DNA of 64,000 nt. Origin: Clostridiaceae bacterium. Lineage in GTDB: Bacteria; Bacillota; Clostridia; Lachnospirales; Lachnospiraceae. This document shows positions 8,637 through 17,671 of the stretch, in pieces. The DNA lies in assembly GCA_009911065.1 (NCBI GenBank), contig QXWR01000023.1, forward strand, positions 19,857 to 83,856, written 5' to 3'. Numbering within the stretch: the first letter of the stretch is position 1; every line of letters starts with the position of its first letter. Under the pieces are notes generated by a model. The model had not been told where the DNA came from, did not search any database, and worked only from the letters and a program-made list of their open reading frames with translations. The translations under genes and the position numbers were made by a program.

Positions 8637-9664
8637 AAAGGCTGCTTAACACTCTTTATGTGACGGCACAGGACCGATATTTGTCGTTGGATGGCGAAAA
8701 TATTGTGGTTAAGAATCAGGACGAAGAAATCGGCAGGGTCCCTCTGCATAACCTGGAAGCGATTGTGAGTTTTGGATATGCGGGAGCCAGCCCTGCATTG
8801 ATGGGAGCCTGTGCCAAGAGAGGTATTGACTTATCCTTCCTTTCACCCGGCGGCCGCTTTCTGGCCAGAGTTTCCGGGGAAGTCAGAGGAAACGTCACGC
8901 TGAGAAAAGAGCAGTATCGGGTTAGTGATAATCAAGAACAATCTCTGGCGATTGGGAGAAATTTTATTGCGGCGAAAGTATACAATTCCCGTTGGGTGCT
9001 GGAGCGGGCGGCCAGAGATTATCCTTTGAGACTGGATGCGGAAAAGTTAAAATTGAAGTCATCTTTTCTGGCGGCCAGTATACCGAAAATTCGCGGGAGC
9101 CATTCGGCGGAAGAACTGTTAGGACTGGAAGGCGAGGCCGCTTCTGTATATTTTTCCGTATTTGATGATTTGATCCTTCAGCAGAAGCAGGATTTTTATT
9201 TTCATGGAAGAAGTAAACGGCCGCCCATGGATTTGACAAACGCGATGCTTTCTTTTGCATATACATTACTGGCGGGAATGTGTGGTGCTGCTTTAGAGGC
9301 AGTTGGACTCGACCCATATGTGGGATTCTTTCATACGGATCGGCCGGGGAGAATGTCATTGGCACTGGATTTGATGGAGGAGTTGCGTGCTGTCATGGCG
9401 GATCGCTTTGTATTGACGTTGATTAATAAGCGAATGGTCGGAGCAGAAGGCTTTTTGAAAAAAGAAGACGGCGCTGTGATTATGAAGGATGATACCAGAA
9501 AACAATTTTTGGCTTTCTGGCAGGAAAAAAAGAAAGAAACAATAAAACATCCGTTTTTAGATGAAAAGATCGAATGGGGAATGGTTCCTTATGTCCAGGC
9601 TCTTTTGTTGTCTAGGTTTTTACGTGGAGATTTGGATGAATATCCTTCGTTTTTATGGAAGTAG
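8633..9664 (+). CDS. cas1: Cas1 integrase
   Basis: A 343-aa Cas1 that inserts new spacers at the leader end. The conserved catalytic Glu lies in LLGLEGEAASVYF, and the His and Asp in GFFHTDRPGRMSLALDLMEE. A longer frame from 8537 runs through cas4; I chose ATG 8633 because it gives the ATGA overlap with cas4 and the standard N-terminus MKRLLNTLYVTAQDRYLSLD. Cas2 follows directly. Confidence 0.96.
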   Translation: MKRLLNTLYVTAQDRYLSLDGENIVVKNQDEEIGRVPLHNLEAIVSFGYAGASPALMGACAKRGIDLSFLSPGGRFLARVSGEVRGNVTLRKEQYRVSDNQEQSLAIGRNFIAAKVYNSRWVLERAARDYPLRLDAEKLKLKSSFLAASIPKIRGSHSAEELLGLEGEAASVYFSVFDDLILQQKQDFYFHGRSKRPPMDLTNAMLSFAYTLLAGMCGAALEAVGLDPYVGFFHTDRPGRMSLALDLMEELRAVMADRFVLTLINKRMVGAEGFLKKEDGAVIMKDDTRKQFLAFWQEKKKETIKHPFLDEKIEWGMVPYVQALLLSRFLRGDLDEYPSFLWK

Positions 9665-9673
9665 GTGGTGAGA

Positions 9674-9964
9674 ATGCTGGTTTTGATTACCTATGATGTG
9701 AATACAGAGACGGCGGCAGGCAAGGCACGTTTGAGAAAGGTGGCAAAGCAATGTGTAAATTATGGACAGCGTGTGCAAAATTCTGTATTTGAATGTAATA
9801 TGGACGCAGCAAAATGCAGACAGGTAAAAGCAATCTTAGAAGGGCTTATTGATAAAGATAAAGACAGCCTGAGATTTTATTATCTGGGGAACCAATATAA
9901 AAATAAGGTGGAGCATATAGGAGCAAAGCCTGGATTTGATGTAACAGAACCGTTGATTTTTTAG
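9674..9964 (+). CDS. cas2: Cas2 adaptation protein
   Basis: A 96-aa ferredoxin-fold protein that holds the Cas1 dimers in the spacer integration complex. It starts MLVLITYDVNTETAAGK, with the conserved Asp at the end of strand one, and contains CVNYGQRVQNSVFEC. ATG 9674 is preferred, with AGGTGG at 9663-9668. GTG codons at 9665 and 9668 would add three residues and cannot be excluded. It is the last cas gene; the array leader follows. Confidence 0.93.
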   Translation: MLVLITYDVNTETAAGKARLRKVAKQCVNYGQRVQNSVFECNMDAAKCRQVKAILEGLIDKDKDSLRFYYLGNQYKNKVEHIGAKPGFDVTEPLIF

Positions 9965-10133
9965 TGCGGATGTGAAGTGGACATGGAAAGGCTTGAATAT
10001 TCGCACTTGAAAAAGCGGGAAAAGTGGTATAGAAAATAGGGATTTTTGGATGGGAAAGGAAAGTTGAATGAGAAAAATGAAGCATTATGAATAGAAAAAT
10101 GAAGAAAAATTAAAAAAATTAGTAAAAATTGCG
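9965..10133 (+). promoter_or_regulatory. CRISPR leader
   Basis: A 169-bp A-rich segment between cas2 and the first repeat, running almost without C near the array. TTGAAA at 10007-10012 and TATAGA at 10028-10033 could form a promoter, but the spacing is only 15 bp, so the transcription start is uncertain. The leader end is set by the degenerate repeat being at the far (right) end of the array. Confidence 0.6.
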
Positions 10134-11914
10134 GTCGAGGCCCGCGAGGGCCTTGTGGATTGAAATATCGATTTCGGCCCGTAATGCCTGATAGGCAGCC
10201 GTCGAGGCCCGCGAGGGCCTTGTGGATTGAAATATCGCGATTCTGATGTAGCCGAAGAAAGGCAAATGTCGAGGCCCGCGAGGGCCTTGTGGATTGAAAT
10301 AAACGAGAACGTATAGTTATTCAAATTTTAAAAGTCGAGGCCCGCGAGGGCCTTGTGGATTGAAATACAGCTCCCACTACCGGGAAACCTGCTGGGGGCG
10401 GGTCGAGGCCCGCGAGGGCCTTGTGGATTGAAATGTCGATACATTGTTGCACTCCTTTATAACCACTTGTCGAGGCCCGCGAGGGCCTTGTGGATTGAAA
10501 TGGAAGCGTGCTGTTATTTTTGATTTTCAGTAGACGTCGAGGCCCGCGAGGGCCTTGTGGATTGAAATAGTAGAAGGGTTTAAAAATCTGGCCCAATATT
10601 CGTCGAGGCCCGCGAGGGCCTTGTGGATTGAAATGTTTGGAGGTGAACGCATGGCGGCGGATGGCCGGGTCGAGGCCCGCGAGGGCCTTGTGGATTGAAA
10701 TACCCATAGAAAGAAATCGGAGGGCGTTCAGATGGGTCGAGGCCCGCGAGGGCCTTGTGGATTGAAATTTTCAGACTCCGTAGTAATTACAATGTTATCG
10801 TCGTCGAGGCCCGCGAGGGCCTTGTGGATTGAAATAGCTCTCTCTGCTGCATCCTTGGCTTGTTCCGCGTCGAGGCCCGCGAGGGCCTTGTGGATTGAAA
10901 TATTCTTTTCTATTAAATGAAGGACTTGTTTCCATGTCGAGGCCCGCGAGGGCCTTGTGGATTGAAATCCTAAAATAAGAGGGCAGATACAACAAGAGAA
11001 GAAGTCGAGGCCCGCGAGGGCCTTGTGGATTGAAATCTTTCCAGCACACATCAAATTGAACTGAAAGGGGGTCGAGGCCCGCGAGGGCCTTGTGGATTGA
11101 AATCCACCGCCGCTGGGGTTACAATCATTCGGGTAGACTGCGTCGAGGCCCGCGAGGGCCTTGTGGATTGAAATACTGAAAGTTTGTGTTCGGAAGAAAA
11201 TTTAGATGTCGAGGCCCGCGAGGGCCTTGTGGATTGAAATATAAGTCGTATCAAAATGAAAACTGTCAGGTGTTGTCGAGGCCCGCGAGGGCCTTGTGGA
11301 TTGAAATGAAACAGAGGAAGAAATGAAATATCACATTATGCGTCGAGGCCCGCGAGGGCCTTGTGGATTGAAATTCTGCTGCACGTTTCACTGTTCCGTT
11401 CCCCCAAGCCGTCGAGGCCCGCGAGGGCCTTGTGGATTGAAATGACCCCTTTATAATTCAAAGGGGTCAACATGACCGTCGAGGCCCGCGAGGGCCTTGT
11501 GGATTGAAATGAAAGAAGCGGGAGTTGAGGTTACGGACGAGCAGAGTCGAGGCCCGCGAGGGCCTTGTGGATTGAAATATCAATGTACCCTACTTCCGTT
11601 TGAGATCATCTCCGTCGAGGCCCGCGAGGGCCTTGTGGATTGAAATACATCACACGCAAAAAATAGCGCCCCTGCTCTGGTGTCGAGGCCCGCGAGGGCC
11701 TTGTGGATTGAAATGTTAAAATAATTATCAGTGGACAATAGAATTAGGTCGAGGCCCGCGAGGGCCTTGTGGATTGAAATAGGAACCTGCATCAAGGAGG
11801 AGGCTCCAAACTGGGTCGAGGCCCGCGAGGGCCTTGTGGATTGAAATACTTCGCAGCAAATATCTTCGGATGATAATTAGGTCGAGGCCCGCGAGGGCCT
11901 TGTGGATTATAAAT
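10134..11914 (+). CRISPR. Type I-C CRISPR array, 27 repeats and 26 spacers
   Basis: The 33-bp repeat begins GTCGAGGCCCGCGAG and ends GTGGATTGAAAT; the inner GGCCCGC/GAGGGCC part forms the hairpin that Cas5c would cut, and ATTGAAAT is the I-C 5' handle ending. Repeats start at 10134, 10201, 10268, 10334 and so on to 11881, and the first 26 look identical. The last one (11881-11914) ends GGATTATAAAT, marking the old, leader-distal end and confirming transcription rightwards. Spacers are 33-38 bp. Spacer 8 (10635-10668) contains GGAGGTGAACGCATG, a ribosome site plus start codon, so its target is the start of a gene. Spacer 20 (11444-11477) has a 9-bp inverted repeat. Confidence 0.99.
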
Positions 11915-12259
11915 GAACGCATTATCACAGTCGTAGGTGCTATCCTGGGCAAGGATGATTTCGTAAAACGCTGCAATTGTACGGATATTACAAAGAACCG
12001 TTTCAAGCACCAGATTAAAAATGACGACATTTTTCTAACCTATATCAGCAGATTGCTGCCCATGGAGAAGACCGCTTACGAGTTTGTTCATTAGTTTGAT
12101 GATGTTTTTGAATTTTATCAGTATGCTTTTGGCATCATCAGGAGCATACCTTACGAGCAGACATTATGCCAGCTGATTATAGGGTTTGGATGGAGAATAC
12201 ATGACGATCTGCATTCCAAGGAGTTTATACGACGTTTGCAGATTTCTAAGTATAAATAA
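11912..12259 (+). pseudogene. Unrecognised gene remnant directly behind the array
   Basis: One frame reads INERIITVVGAILGKDDFV and on to EKTAYEFVH, then TAG at 12092-12094, and continues in the same frame as FDDVFEFYQYAFGIIRSIPY and EFIRRLQISKYK to TAA 12257-12259. The codon use looks like real protein on both sides of the TAG, so this is a C-terminal gene part with one nonsense mutation. Its 5' end is replaced by the last CRISPR repeat. I do not recognise the family. Confidence 0.5.
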
Positions 12260-12471
12260 GTCGAAAAATTAAGGTATGTGTTCTGATTTTGTCAGTCTGA
12301 TTGCAGATTGGCAAAAAAATGATTCAGTAATCCAAAAAGAAACGAATTACTGAAATGACAGAACAGTTAATAGAAGACAACAAAGAAGCATTTTTAAAGT
12401 TGGCTAAATGACAATACAAACAGTTTCATCCCCAAGCTTAACGTTTGCCATGACAACCTTGGAAGACCCTC
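12260..12471. other. Non-coding stretch with an inverted repeat
   Basis: ATTCAGTAAT near 12319 pairs with ATTACTGAAT-like sequence near 12345-12356 around a purine-rich loop, without a T-run. A short frame ending at TGA near 12411 (TEQLIEDNKEAFLKLAK) may be another gene tail. Nothing else is supported. Confidence 0.35.
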
Positions 12472-12500
12472 TTGACATTCCGATGAATCTGTTATATCCT
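12472..12500 (+). promoter_or_regulatory. Sigma-A promoter of the trpB leader
   Basis: TTGACA at 12472-12477, a 17-bp spacer and TATCCT at 12495-12500. Transcription would begin near 12507, just before the T-box stem I. Confidence 0.65.
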
Positions 12501-12529
12501 ATTGACAAGTCAATTAGTTACAAACCATT

Positions 12530-12786
12530 GACCGGGACAAGTAACTGTCTGGATTATGCACAGAGAGCTGCAGATGGTGGAATTGCAGTCATAAGATGAC
12601 AGAGAATGGACCCGTGAGGGCGAACTGAAAGGGGACGGATTCCCACAGTAGGCGAGACGTGTCTGCACGTTACAGCAGGGCATGTATGATGGTACATGGT
12701 ATGAGTGCATTCGTGAGAATGAAGTTAGGTGGCACCGCAGAAGTGAAAGCTCCTGTCCTATGATAGCTGTAGGACAGGAGTTTTTT
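12530..12786 (+). promoter_or_regulatory. T-box riboswitch, tryptophan specific
   Basis: The leader shows the stem I upper parts (AGAGAG near 12561, GGTGGAATT), then GAA-TGG-ACC at 12604-12612, where TGG (12607-12609) is the specifier codon for Trp. The T-box sequence AGGTGGCACCGCAG lies at 12727-12740. A terminator stem CTCCTGTCCTA (12750-12760) with TAGGACAGGAG (12770-12780) and T6 follows. Uncharged tRNA-Trp should prevent termination and switch on trpB. Confidence 0.9.
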
Positions 12787-12934
12787 GAATTTTTGAAAGA
12801 GATTTTGGGGCAGCAATTTTTGACATTTAAAATTGACGTTTAAAACAGTTTTTACCTGCGGAGCAAAAAAGCCAAGTCAAAAGGATTTGGAAACTGATTG
12901 GGAACAAAAACCGTTTGTAAAGAAAGGAAAAAAT

Positions 12935-14314
12935 ATGGAAAAAAATATCCCTTACAAAATCTATTTGGAAGAACAGGAGATGCCAAAACAGTGGTACAAC
13001 GTTCGGGCGGACATGAAGAAGAAACCGTCACCCATATTAAATCCAGAAACTTTAAAACCGATTACCCTAAAGGAACTGTCAGGGATTTTTTGCGAAGAAC
13101 TGGCAAAGCAGGAGCTGGATGATACTACGGCATATTTTGATATTCCCCAGGAGATTCGGGACTTTTATCGAATGTACCGTCCATCGCCTTTGGTGCGGGC
13201 CTATTGTCTGGAGAAAAAGCTGGATACACCAGCCCATATTTATTATAAATTTGAAGGGAATAATACTTCTGGAAGTCATAAACTAAATTCTGCTATTGCT
13301 CAGGCTTATTATGCCAAGAAGCAAGGGCTGCGGGGAGTGACCACAGAGACAGGAGCAGGACAGTGGGGAACAGCTCTTTCCATGGCCTGTGCATATCTGG
13401 ATTTGGATTGTCAGGTTTATATGGTGAAATGTTCTTATGAGCAAAAGCCCTTCCGCCGGGAAGTGATGCGGACTTACGGGGCTAAGGTGACACCGTCTCC
13501 ATCTATGGATACAGAAGTAGGGCGGAGGATGAACGCAGAATTTCCAGGGACTACGGGAAGTTTAGGATGCGCCATTTCAGAAGCTGTAGAGGCTGCAATG
13601 ACCCAGGAAGGATACCGGTATGTGTTGGGTTCTGTATTGACTCAGGTGCTTTTGCATCAGTCGGTGATCGGTCTGGAGACAAAGGCAGCGTTAGATAAGT
13701 ATGAAATTCAGGCAGATACCATTATTGGGTGTGCCGGAGGAGGTTCCAATGTAGGTGGTCTGATTTCTCCTTTTGTGGGGCAGATGCTTCGGGGAGAGGC
13801 CAATTATGAAATCATTGCTGTGGAGCCTGCATCTTGTCCAAGCCTGACCCGTGGTGTGTATGCTTACGATTTCTGTGATACAGGCAGGGTGTGTCCTTTG
13901 GCGAAAATGTATACCTTGGGAAGTGGATTTATTCCGTCTGCCAGTCATGCGGGGGGACTACGGTATCATGGTATGAGTTCCGTAGTGTCAGAGCTGTATC
14001 ACCAGGGTTTTCTGACTGCCAGAAGTGTGGAGCAGACAGAAGTGTTCCAGGCCGCTCAGACCTTTGCAAAGGTAGAGGGAATCCTGCCAGCGCCGGAAAG
14101 CAGTCATGCCATTAAGGTGGCAATGGATGAGGCTTTAAAATGCAAAGAGACTGGGGAGGCCAAAAACATTGTATTTGGGTTGACTGGAACTGGCTATTTT
14201 GATATGATGGCATACCAGCGGTTTAATGATGGTCAGATGAGAGATGCGGTTCCGTCAGACGAGGAGCTGGCAAAGGCGATTCAGGCTTTGCCAAAGGTAG
14301 AAGAGAGAATGTAA
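12935..14314 (+). CDS. trpB: Tryptophan synthase beta chain, TrpB2-like
   Basis: A 459-aa PLP enzyme that condenses indole with serine to give tryptophan. PLP-binding Lys is in NNTSGSHKLNSA; TETGAGQWGTALS, GCAGGGSNVGG (phosphate cup) and the C-terminal FGLTGTGYFD are visible. Length, the SHKLNSA context and the extended N-terminus put it in the TrpB2 branch, which often works without a TrpA partner; no trpA or other trp gene is adjacent. ATG 12935 has AAAGGA at 12923-12928. The Trp T-box upstream says that it answers to tryptophan starvation, so it probably salvages indole. A terminator follows. Confidence 0.93.
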   Translation: MEKNIPYKIYLEEQEMPKQWYNVRADMKKKPSPILNPETLKPITLKELSGIFCEELAKQELDDTTAYFDIPQEIRDFYRMYRPSPLVRAYCLEKKLDTPAHIYYKFEGNNTSGSHKLNSAIAQAYYAKKQGLRGVTTETGAGQWGTALSMACAYLDLDCQVYMVKCSYEQKPFRREVMRTYGAKVTPSPSMDTEVGRRMNAEFPGTTGSLGCAISEAVEAAMTQEGYRYVLGSVLTQVLLHQSVIGLETKAALDKYEIQADTIIGCAGGGSNVGGLISPFVGQMLRGEANYEIIAVEPASCPSLTRGVYAYDFCDTGRVCPLAKMYTLGSGFIPSASHAGGLRYHGMSSVVSELYHQGFLTARSVEQTEVFQAAQTFAKVEGILPAPESSHAIKVAMDEALKCKETGEAKNIVFGLTGTGYFDMMAYQRFNDGQMRDAVPSDEELAKAIQALPKVEERM

Positions 14315-14319
14315 AAGGA

Positions 14320-14373
14320 AAAACCTGTCCTGGAAACGAATATCAGTTTTCAGAGACAGGTTTTATTTTTTTT
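14320..14373 (+). terminator. Terminator of trpB
   Basis: AAACCTGTC pairs with GACAGGTTT around a long loop, followed by TATTTTTTTT. Confidence 0.75.
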
Positions 14374-14546
14374 GCAAAGAATTGCTGCTATTTTTGTAAT
14401 GTACGGATTACAATATTGCTGATTTCTCCCGATTGTTATTGGTAAAAAGTTCAGCTGCAACATAAATATGGTTAATCCTTGTCTTTGTGCATGGTGATTG
14501 GTAACGTATTTTAACTTCCTTAGAATTTATCAGCATTTCTAAGGGT

Positions 14547-14574
14547 TTGAAATATAGCAAAATTATGTTACAAT
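14547..14574 (+). promoter_or_regulatory. Sigma-A promoter of the ABC-F/rtcB operon
   Basis: TTGAAA at 14547-14552 and TACAAT at 14569-14574 with 16 bp between, 44 bp before the ABC-F start. Confidence 0.55.
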
Positions 14575-14617
14575 AGAACCAACATCTCAAAAAGGCAGGA
14601 AAAACAGGAGGAAGATC

Positions 14618-16552
14618 ATGCGTTTTCAGATTCATGACGGTACGGTTTCTTTTGGGGGAAATAGAGTGCTGTCCCATTTGAATTTTGAGATCAAAGGGAA
14701 GGAAAAGGTAGCTGTTGTAGGCGCTAACGGAGCTGGGAAAACCACGCTTCTTAGGCTGATTGCAGGGGAGGTGGAGCTGGACCGGGATGATAGGCGCAGA
14801 GATTTGGGAATGGAAGCTTCCAGAAAGCTGACCATTGGAATTTTAAAGCAACAGGCATTTGCTGATAACAGCCGGACTGTGGAGGAGGAGATTCTTTTCC
14901 ATTGTCCTCATAAAGACGTTTCATCCAGGGAACGGTTTGATTATGAGAGAGAATACGATGTGTTGTTTACTGGATTCGGTTTTTTGAAAGAGGATAAAAA
15001 GAGACGGCTTTTTGAATTTTCCGGGGGAGAACAGACACGCATTGCTTTGATACGGCTACTTTTGGAAAAGCCAGACCTTTTGTTATTAGACGAGCCTACC
15101 AACCATCTGGATTTGGAGAAGACACAATGGTTGGAGGAATATTTACGAGAATATCCCCATGCAGTGATTATGGTGTCCCACGACCGTTTCTTTCTGGATC
15201 AGGTGGCGGAGAGCGTATGGGAGCTGGAGGATGGTAAAGCAGTAAAATATCCGGGAAATTACACAGCCTACCGTCAGGAAAAGAAAAAGCGTATGGCTCT
15301 GTGGAAGAAGGAATGGGAACGGCAGCAGAAGGAGATACAACGGTTGGAGGATGTGGTAAAAAGATTTAAACATAAGCCCACAAAAGCTTCTTTTGCACAG
15401 GCCAAAAAGAAACAGATTGAGCGTATGGCTCTGGTGCAAACGCCAAAAAGAGAAAAGTTTCCATTATTTACAGGAGAGCTTCATCCGGTGAATCCAGGAG
15501 GAAAACTGGTATTTGAGGCAGAACATTTGGAGATCGGATATGATCAGACCATTTTAGAGCTTTCTCTTAGGATTCGCAGAGGACAGAAAATCGGGCTGAT
15601 TGGAAGGAACGGAGCAGGAAAAAGCACATTTTTAAAGACAGTAGCCGGACTGTTGCCTGGGCGTAAAGGAGAGACACGGTTGGGACGTCATGTAAGTATT
15701 GGATATTTTGATCAGCATTCTGCAGAAATTCAGTCAGATAAAAGTGTGCTGGAGCACTTTCACAGCTGTTTTCCTTCTTTGACAGACAAAGAGGTACGGT
15801 CTGTTTTGGGGGCGTATCATTTTGGGGGAAAAGAAGCTGCAAAACGGGTCAGCGACCTTTCCGGAGGTGAGAAGGCAAGACTAGTGCTGGCAGAACTTTT
15901 ACAAAGCAGACCGAATTTTTTAGTTCTGGACGAACCGACAAATCACATGGACATTCCGGTAAAAGAGACATTGGAGTCTGCCTTTCAGGCATATACAGGG
16001 ACTATTCTGTTTGTATCCCATGATCGGTATTTTATTCGTCAGGTAGCAGAATCTATTTTGTGTTTTCAGGAAGGAAAAGCATATTATTATCCTTTTGGCT
16101 ATGAACACTATTTGGAACGGATGAAAAAGAGAAGACAAGGAATCCGTCTGTCAGCCCAGGTTTTGGCAGAAGATCAGGCGTTGGTTGATTCTCTTCGTGC
16201 CGTACCGAGAGCAGAACGCCATTATCTTGGGGAGATTTCATCAGAGGAAGCTTATGAGGAGTGGCGTTTGGCTCCTGGGGTAAAGAAAATGGAAAAAGCC
16301 GCCAGAGAATATGAAGTGAAATGGCTTCAGGCAGAACAGCTTCGCAGGCGGTGGGAAGAGTCAGAGGTATTTTGGGAAGAGTCAGAGATATTTTGGAAAC
16401 AGGAAGGGGAACCGGAAATATGCCAGGGACAAAAAGCGTTGCGGGAAAGTCAGACGGCGTATGAAATGGGGAAGATCGAGGCTGCAGAAGCGTGGAAGAA
16501 GTGGCATGAAAGCTGTCTGGAATGGTTTGAATTGTGGGAGGAATTGAATTGA
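14618..16552 (+). CDS. ABC-F family ATPase (YdiF-like)
   Basis: A 644-aa soluble protein with two ABC domains and no membrane segments. ABC-F proteins bind the ribosomal E site to aid stalled translation, and some protect against ribosome-targeting drugs. Domain one has GANGAGKTT, FSGGEQ and LLLLDEPTNHLD; domain two has GRNGAGKST, LSGGEKARL and LVLDEPTNHMD. The inter-domain P-site tether (WKKEWERQQKEIQRLEDVVK) is Lys/Glu rich. A C-terminal coiled-coil tail of about 110 residues is rich in Trp and Glu. AGGAGG precedes ATG 14618. Its stop overlaps the rtcB TTG start (TTGA). Resistance cannot be inferred from sequence. Confidence 0.9.
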   Translation: MRFQIHDGTVSFGGNRVLSHLNFEIKGKEKVAVVGANGAGKTTLLRLIAGEVELDRDDRRRDLGMEASRKLTIGILKQQAFADNSRTVEEEILFHCPHKDVSSRERFDYEREYDVLFTGFGFLKEDKKRRLFEFSGGEQTRIALIRLLLEKPDLLLLDEPTNHLDLEKTQWLEEYLREYPHAVIMVSHDRFFLDQVAESVWELEDGKAVKYPGNYTAYRQEKKKRMALWKKEWERQQKEIQRLEDVVKRFKHKPTKASFAQAKKKQIERMALVQTPKREKFPLFTGELHPVNPGGKLVFEAEHLEIGYDQTILELSLRIRRGQKIGLIGRNGAGKSTFLKTVAGLLPGRKGETRLGRHVSIGYFDQHSAEIQSDKSVLEHFHSCFPSLTDKEVRSVLGAYHFGGKEAAKRVSDLSGGEKARLVLAELLQSRPNFLVLDEPTNHMDIPVKETLESAFQAYTGTILFVSHDRYFIRQVAESILCFQEGKAYYYPFGYEHYLERMKKRRQGIRLSAQVLAEDQALVDSLRAVPRAERHYLGEISSEEAYEEWRLAPGVKKMEKAAREYEVKWLQAEQLRRRWEESEVFWEESEIFWKQEGEPEICQGQKALRESQTAYEMGKIEAAEAWKKWHESCLEWFELWEELN

Positions 16553-17661
16553 AGATCGTTAAGGGTGTATATGGAGAGGCCAGAATATTTACAGAGGATG
16601 TGGAACCTTATGCAGAAGCTCAAGTGAAGATGATTTGTGACAATGAAGTTGCCAGAGAAAGCAGAATTTGTCTTATGCCGGATATTCATCCGGGGAAAGT
16701 AGGACCGATTGGCCTTTCCATGACCGTCACAAATCAGGTAATTCCCCAGCTTTTAGGGATAGATATTGGCTGTGGAATGACGGTTGTAAAGCTGAATAAA
16801 AATCAGGCAGAGTTCCAGAAGCTGGACAAAGTGATTCGAGAAAAAGTCCCTTCCGGATTTGATGTGCGAAGAAACCCCCATTCCATGGCAGAAGAATTTT
16901 CCTATGAGGGACTTCATTGTCTTAGGCAGATTAACCGAAACAAGGCGGATCGAAGTATGGGGAGCCTGGGGGGCGGGAATCATTTTATTGAGGTAGATAA
17001 GGGAGAGGACGGAAGTTTGTATCTGGTGGTTCACACGGGAAGCCGCCATTTAGGGGAAGAGGTGGCGGAATATTATACCAGACTGGCAAGCCGTCGTTTA
17101 AAGGAAGAAGGAAGAGAGATTCCTTATTATATGAGCTATCTGGAAGGGGAGGATAAGAGGGATTATGTGGAGGATGTAAGGATAATTCAGGATTATGCAG
17201 AGTGGAATCGTCAGGTAATTGTCCAGGAGATTTTAAAAGGAATGAAATGGAAGGCTGTGGAGCAGTTTTCTGTGGCACACAATTATCTTGACGACAGAGG
17301 AATCCTTCGAAAGGGAGCAATCTCTGCCAGAAAAGGGGAGCAGTTGGTGATTCCGATTCATATGAGAGATGGGGTGATTTTAGGTGTGGGAAAAGGAAAT
17401 CCAGAGTGGAATGAGTCAGCGCCTCATGGATCAGGCCGAAGAATGAAGCGGGAAGAGGTAAAGAATCAATATACAGTGTCTCAGTTTAAAAAAGAGATGA
17501 AGGGAATTTATAGTACCTGTGTGGGAACTGGGACTTTGGATGAAGCGCCGTTTGCCTATCGTTCTCTGGAAATGATTTTAGAACAGATACAAGATACCGT
17601 GAAGGTGACAGAGGTGTTAAAGCCGGTATATAACTTTAAGGCGGGAAGCCAGAACAGGTGA
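16549..17661 (+). CDS. rtcB: RtcB-type RNA ligase
   Basis: A 370-aa GTP- and Mn-dependent ligase that joins RNA 2',3'-cyclic phosphate (or 3'-phosphate) ends to 5'-OH ends. Visible are LLGIDIGCGM (metal Cys), SLGGGNHFIEV, VHTGSRHLG and HNYLDDR, with the guanylated His of the family in the APHGSGR region. It belongs to the shorter, archaeal/clostridial-type branch. TTG 16549 follows GGGAGG at 16536-16541 and overlaps the ABC-F stop by 4 nt, so translation of the two is coupled. The pair suggests a response to damaged or nuclease-cut RNA at ribosomes, which is an inference. Confidence 0.93.
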   Translation: MKIVKGVYGEARIFTEDVEPYAEAQVKMICDNEVARESRICLMPDIHPGKVGPIGLSMTVTNQVIPQLLGIDIGCGMTVVKLNKNQAEFQKLDKVIREKVPSGFDVRRNPHSMAEEFSYEGLHCLRQINRNKADRSMGSLGGGNHFIEVDKGEDGSLYLVVHTGSRHLGEEVAEYYTRLASRRLKEEGREIPYYMSYLEGEDKRDYVEDVRIIQDYAEWNRQVIVQEILKGMKWKAVEQFSVAHNYLDDRGILRKGAISARKGEQLVIPIHMRDGVILGVGKGNPEWNESAPHGSGRRMKREEVKNQYTVSQFKKEMKGIYSTCVGTGTLDEAPFAYRSLEMILEQIQDTVKVTEVLKPVYNFKAGSQNR

Positions 17662-17671
17662 GGTGACAGAG

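Noticed and set aside
10085..12030. Several minus- and plus-strand ORFs across the CRISPR array with repeated ISIHKALAGLD or SRPARALWIE strings
   Set aside because: They are translations of the CRISPR repeat itself; the period matches repeat plus spacer.
12408..12599. 63-aa ORF upstream of trpB
   Set aside because: It covers the promoter and stem I of the T-box leader and has no ribosome site or protein character.
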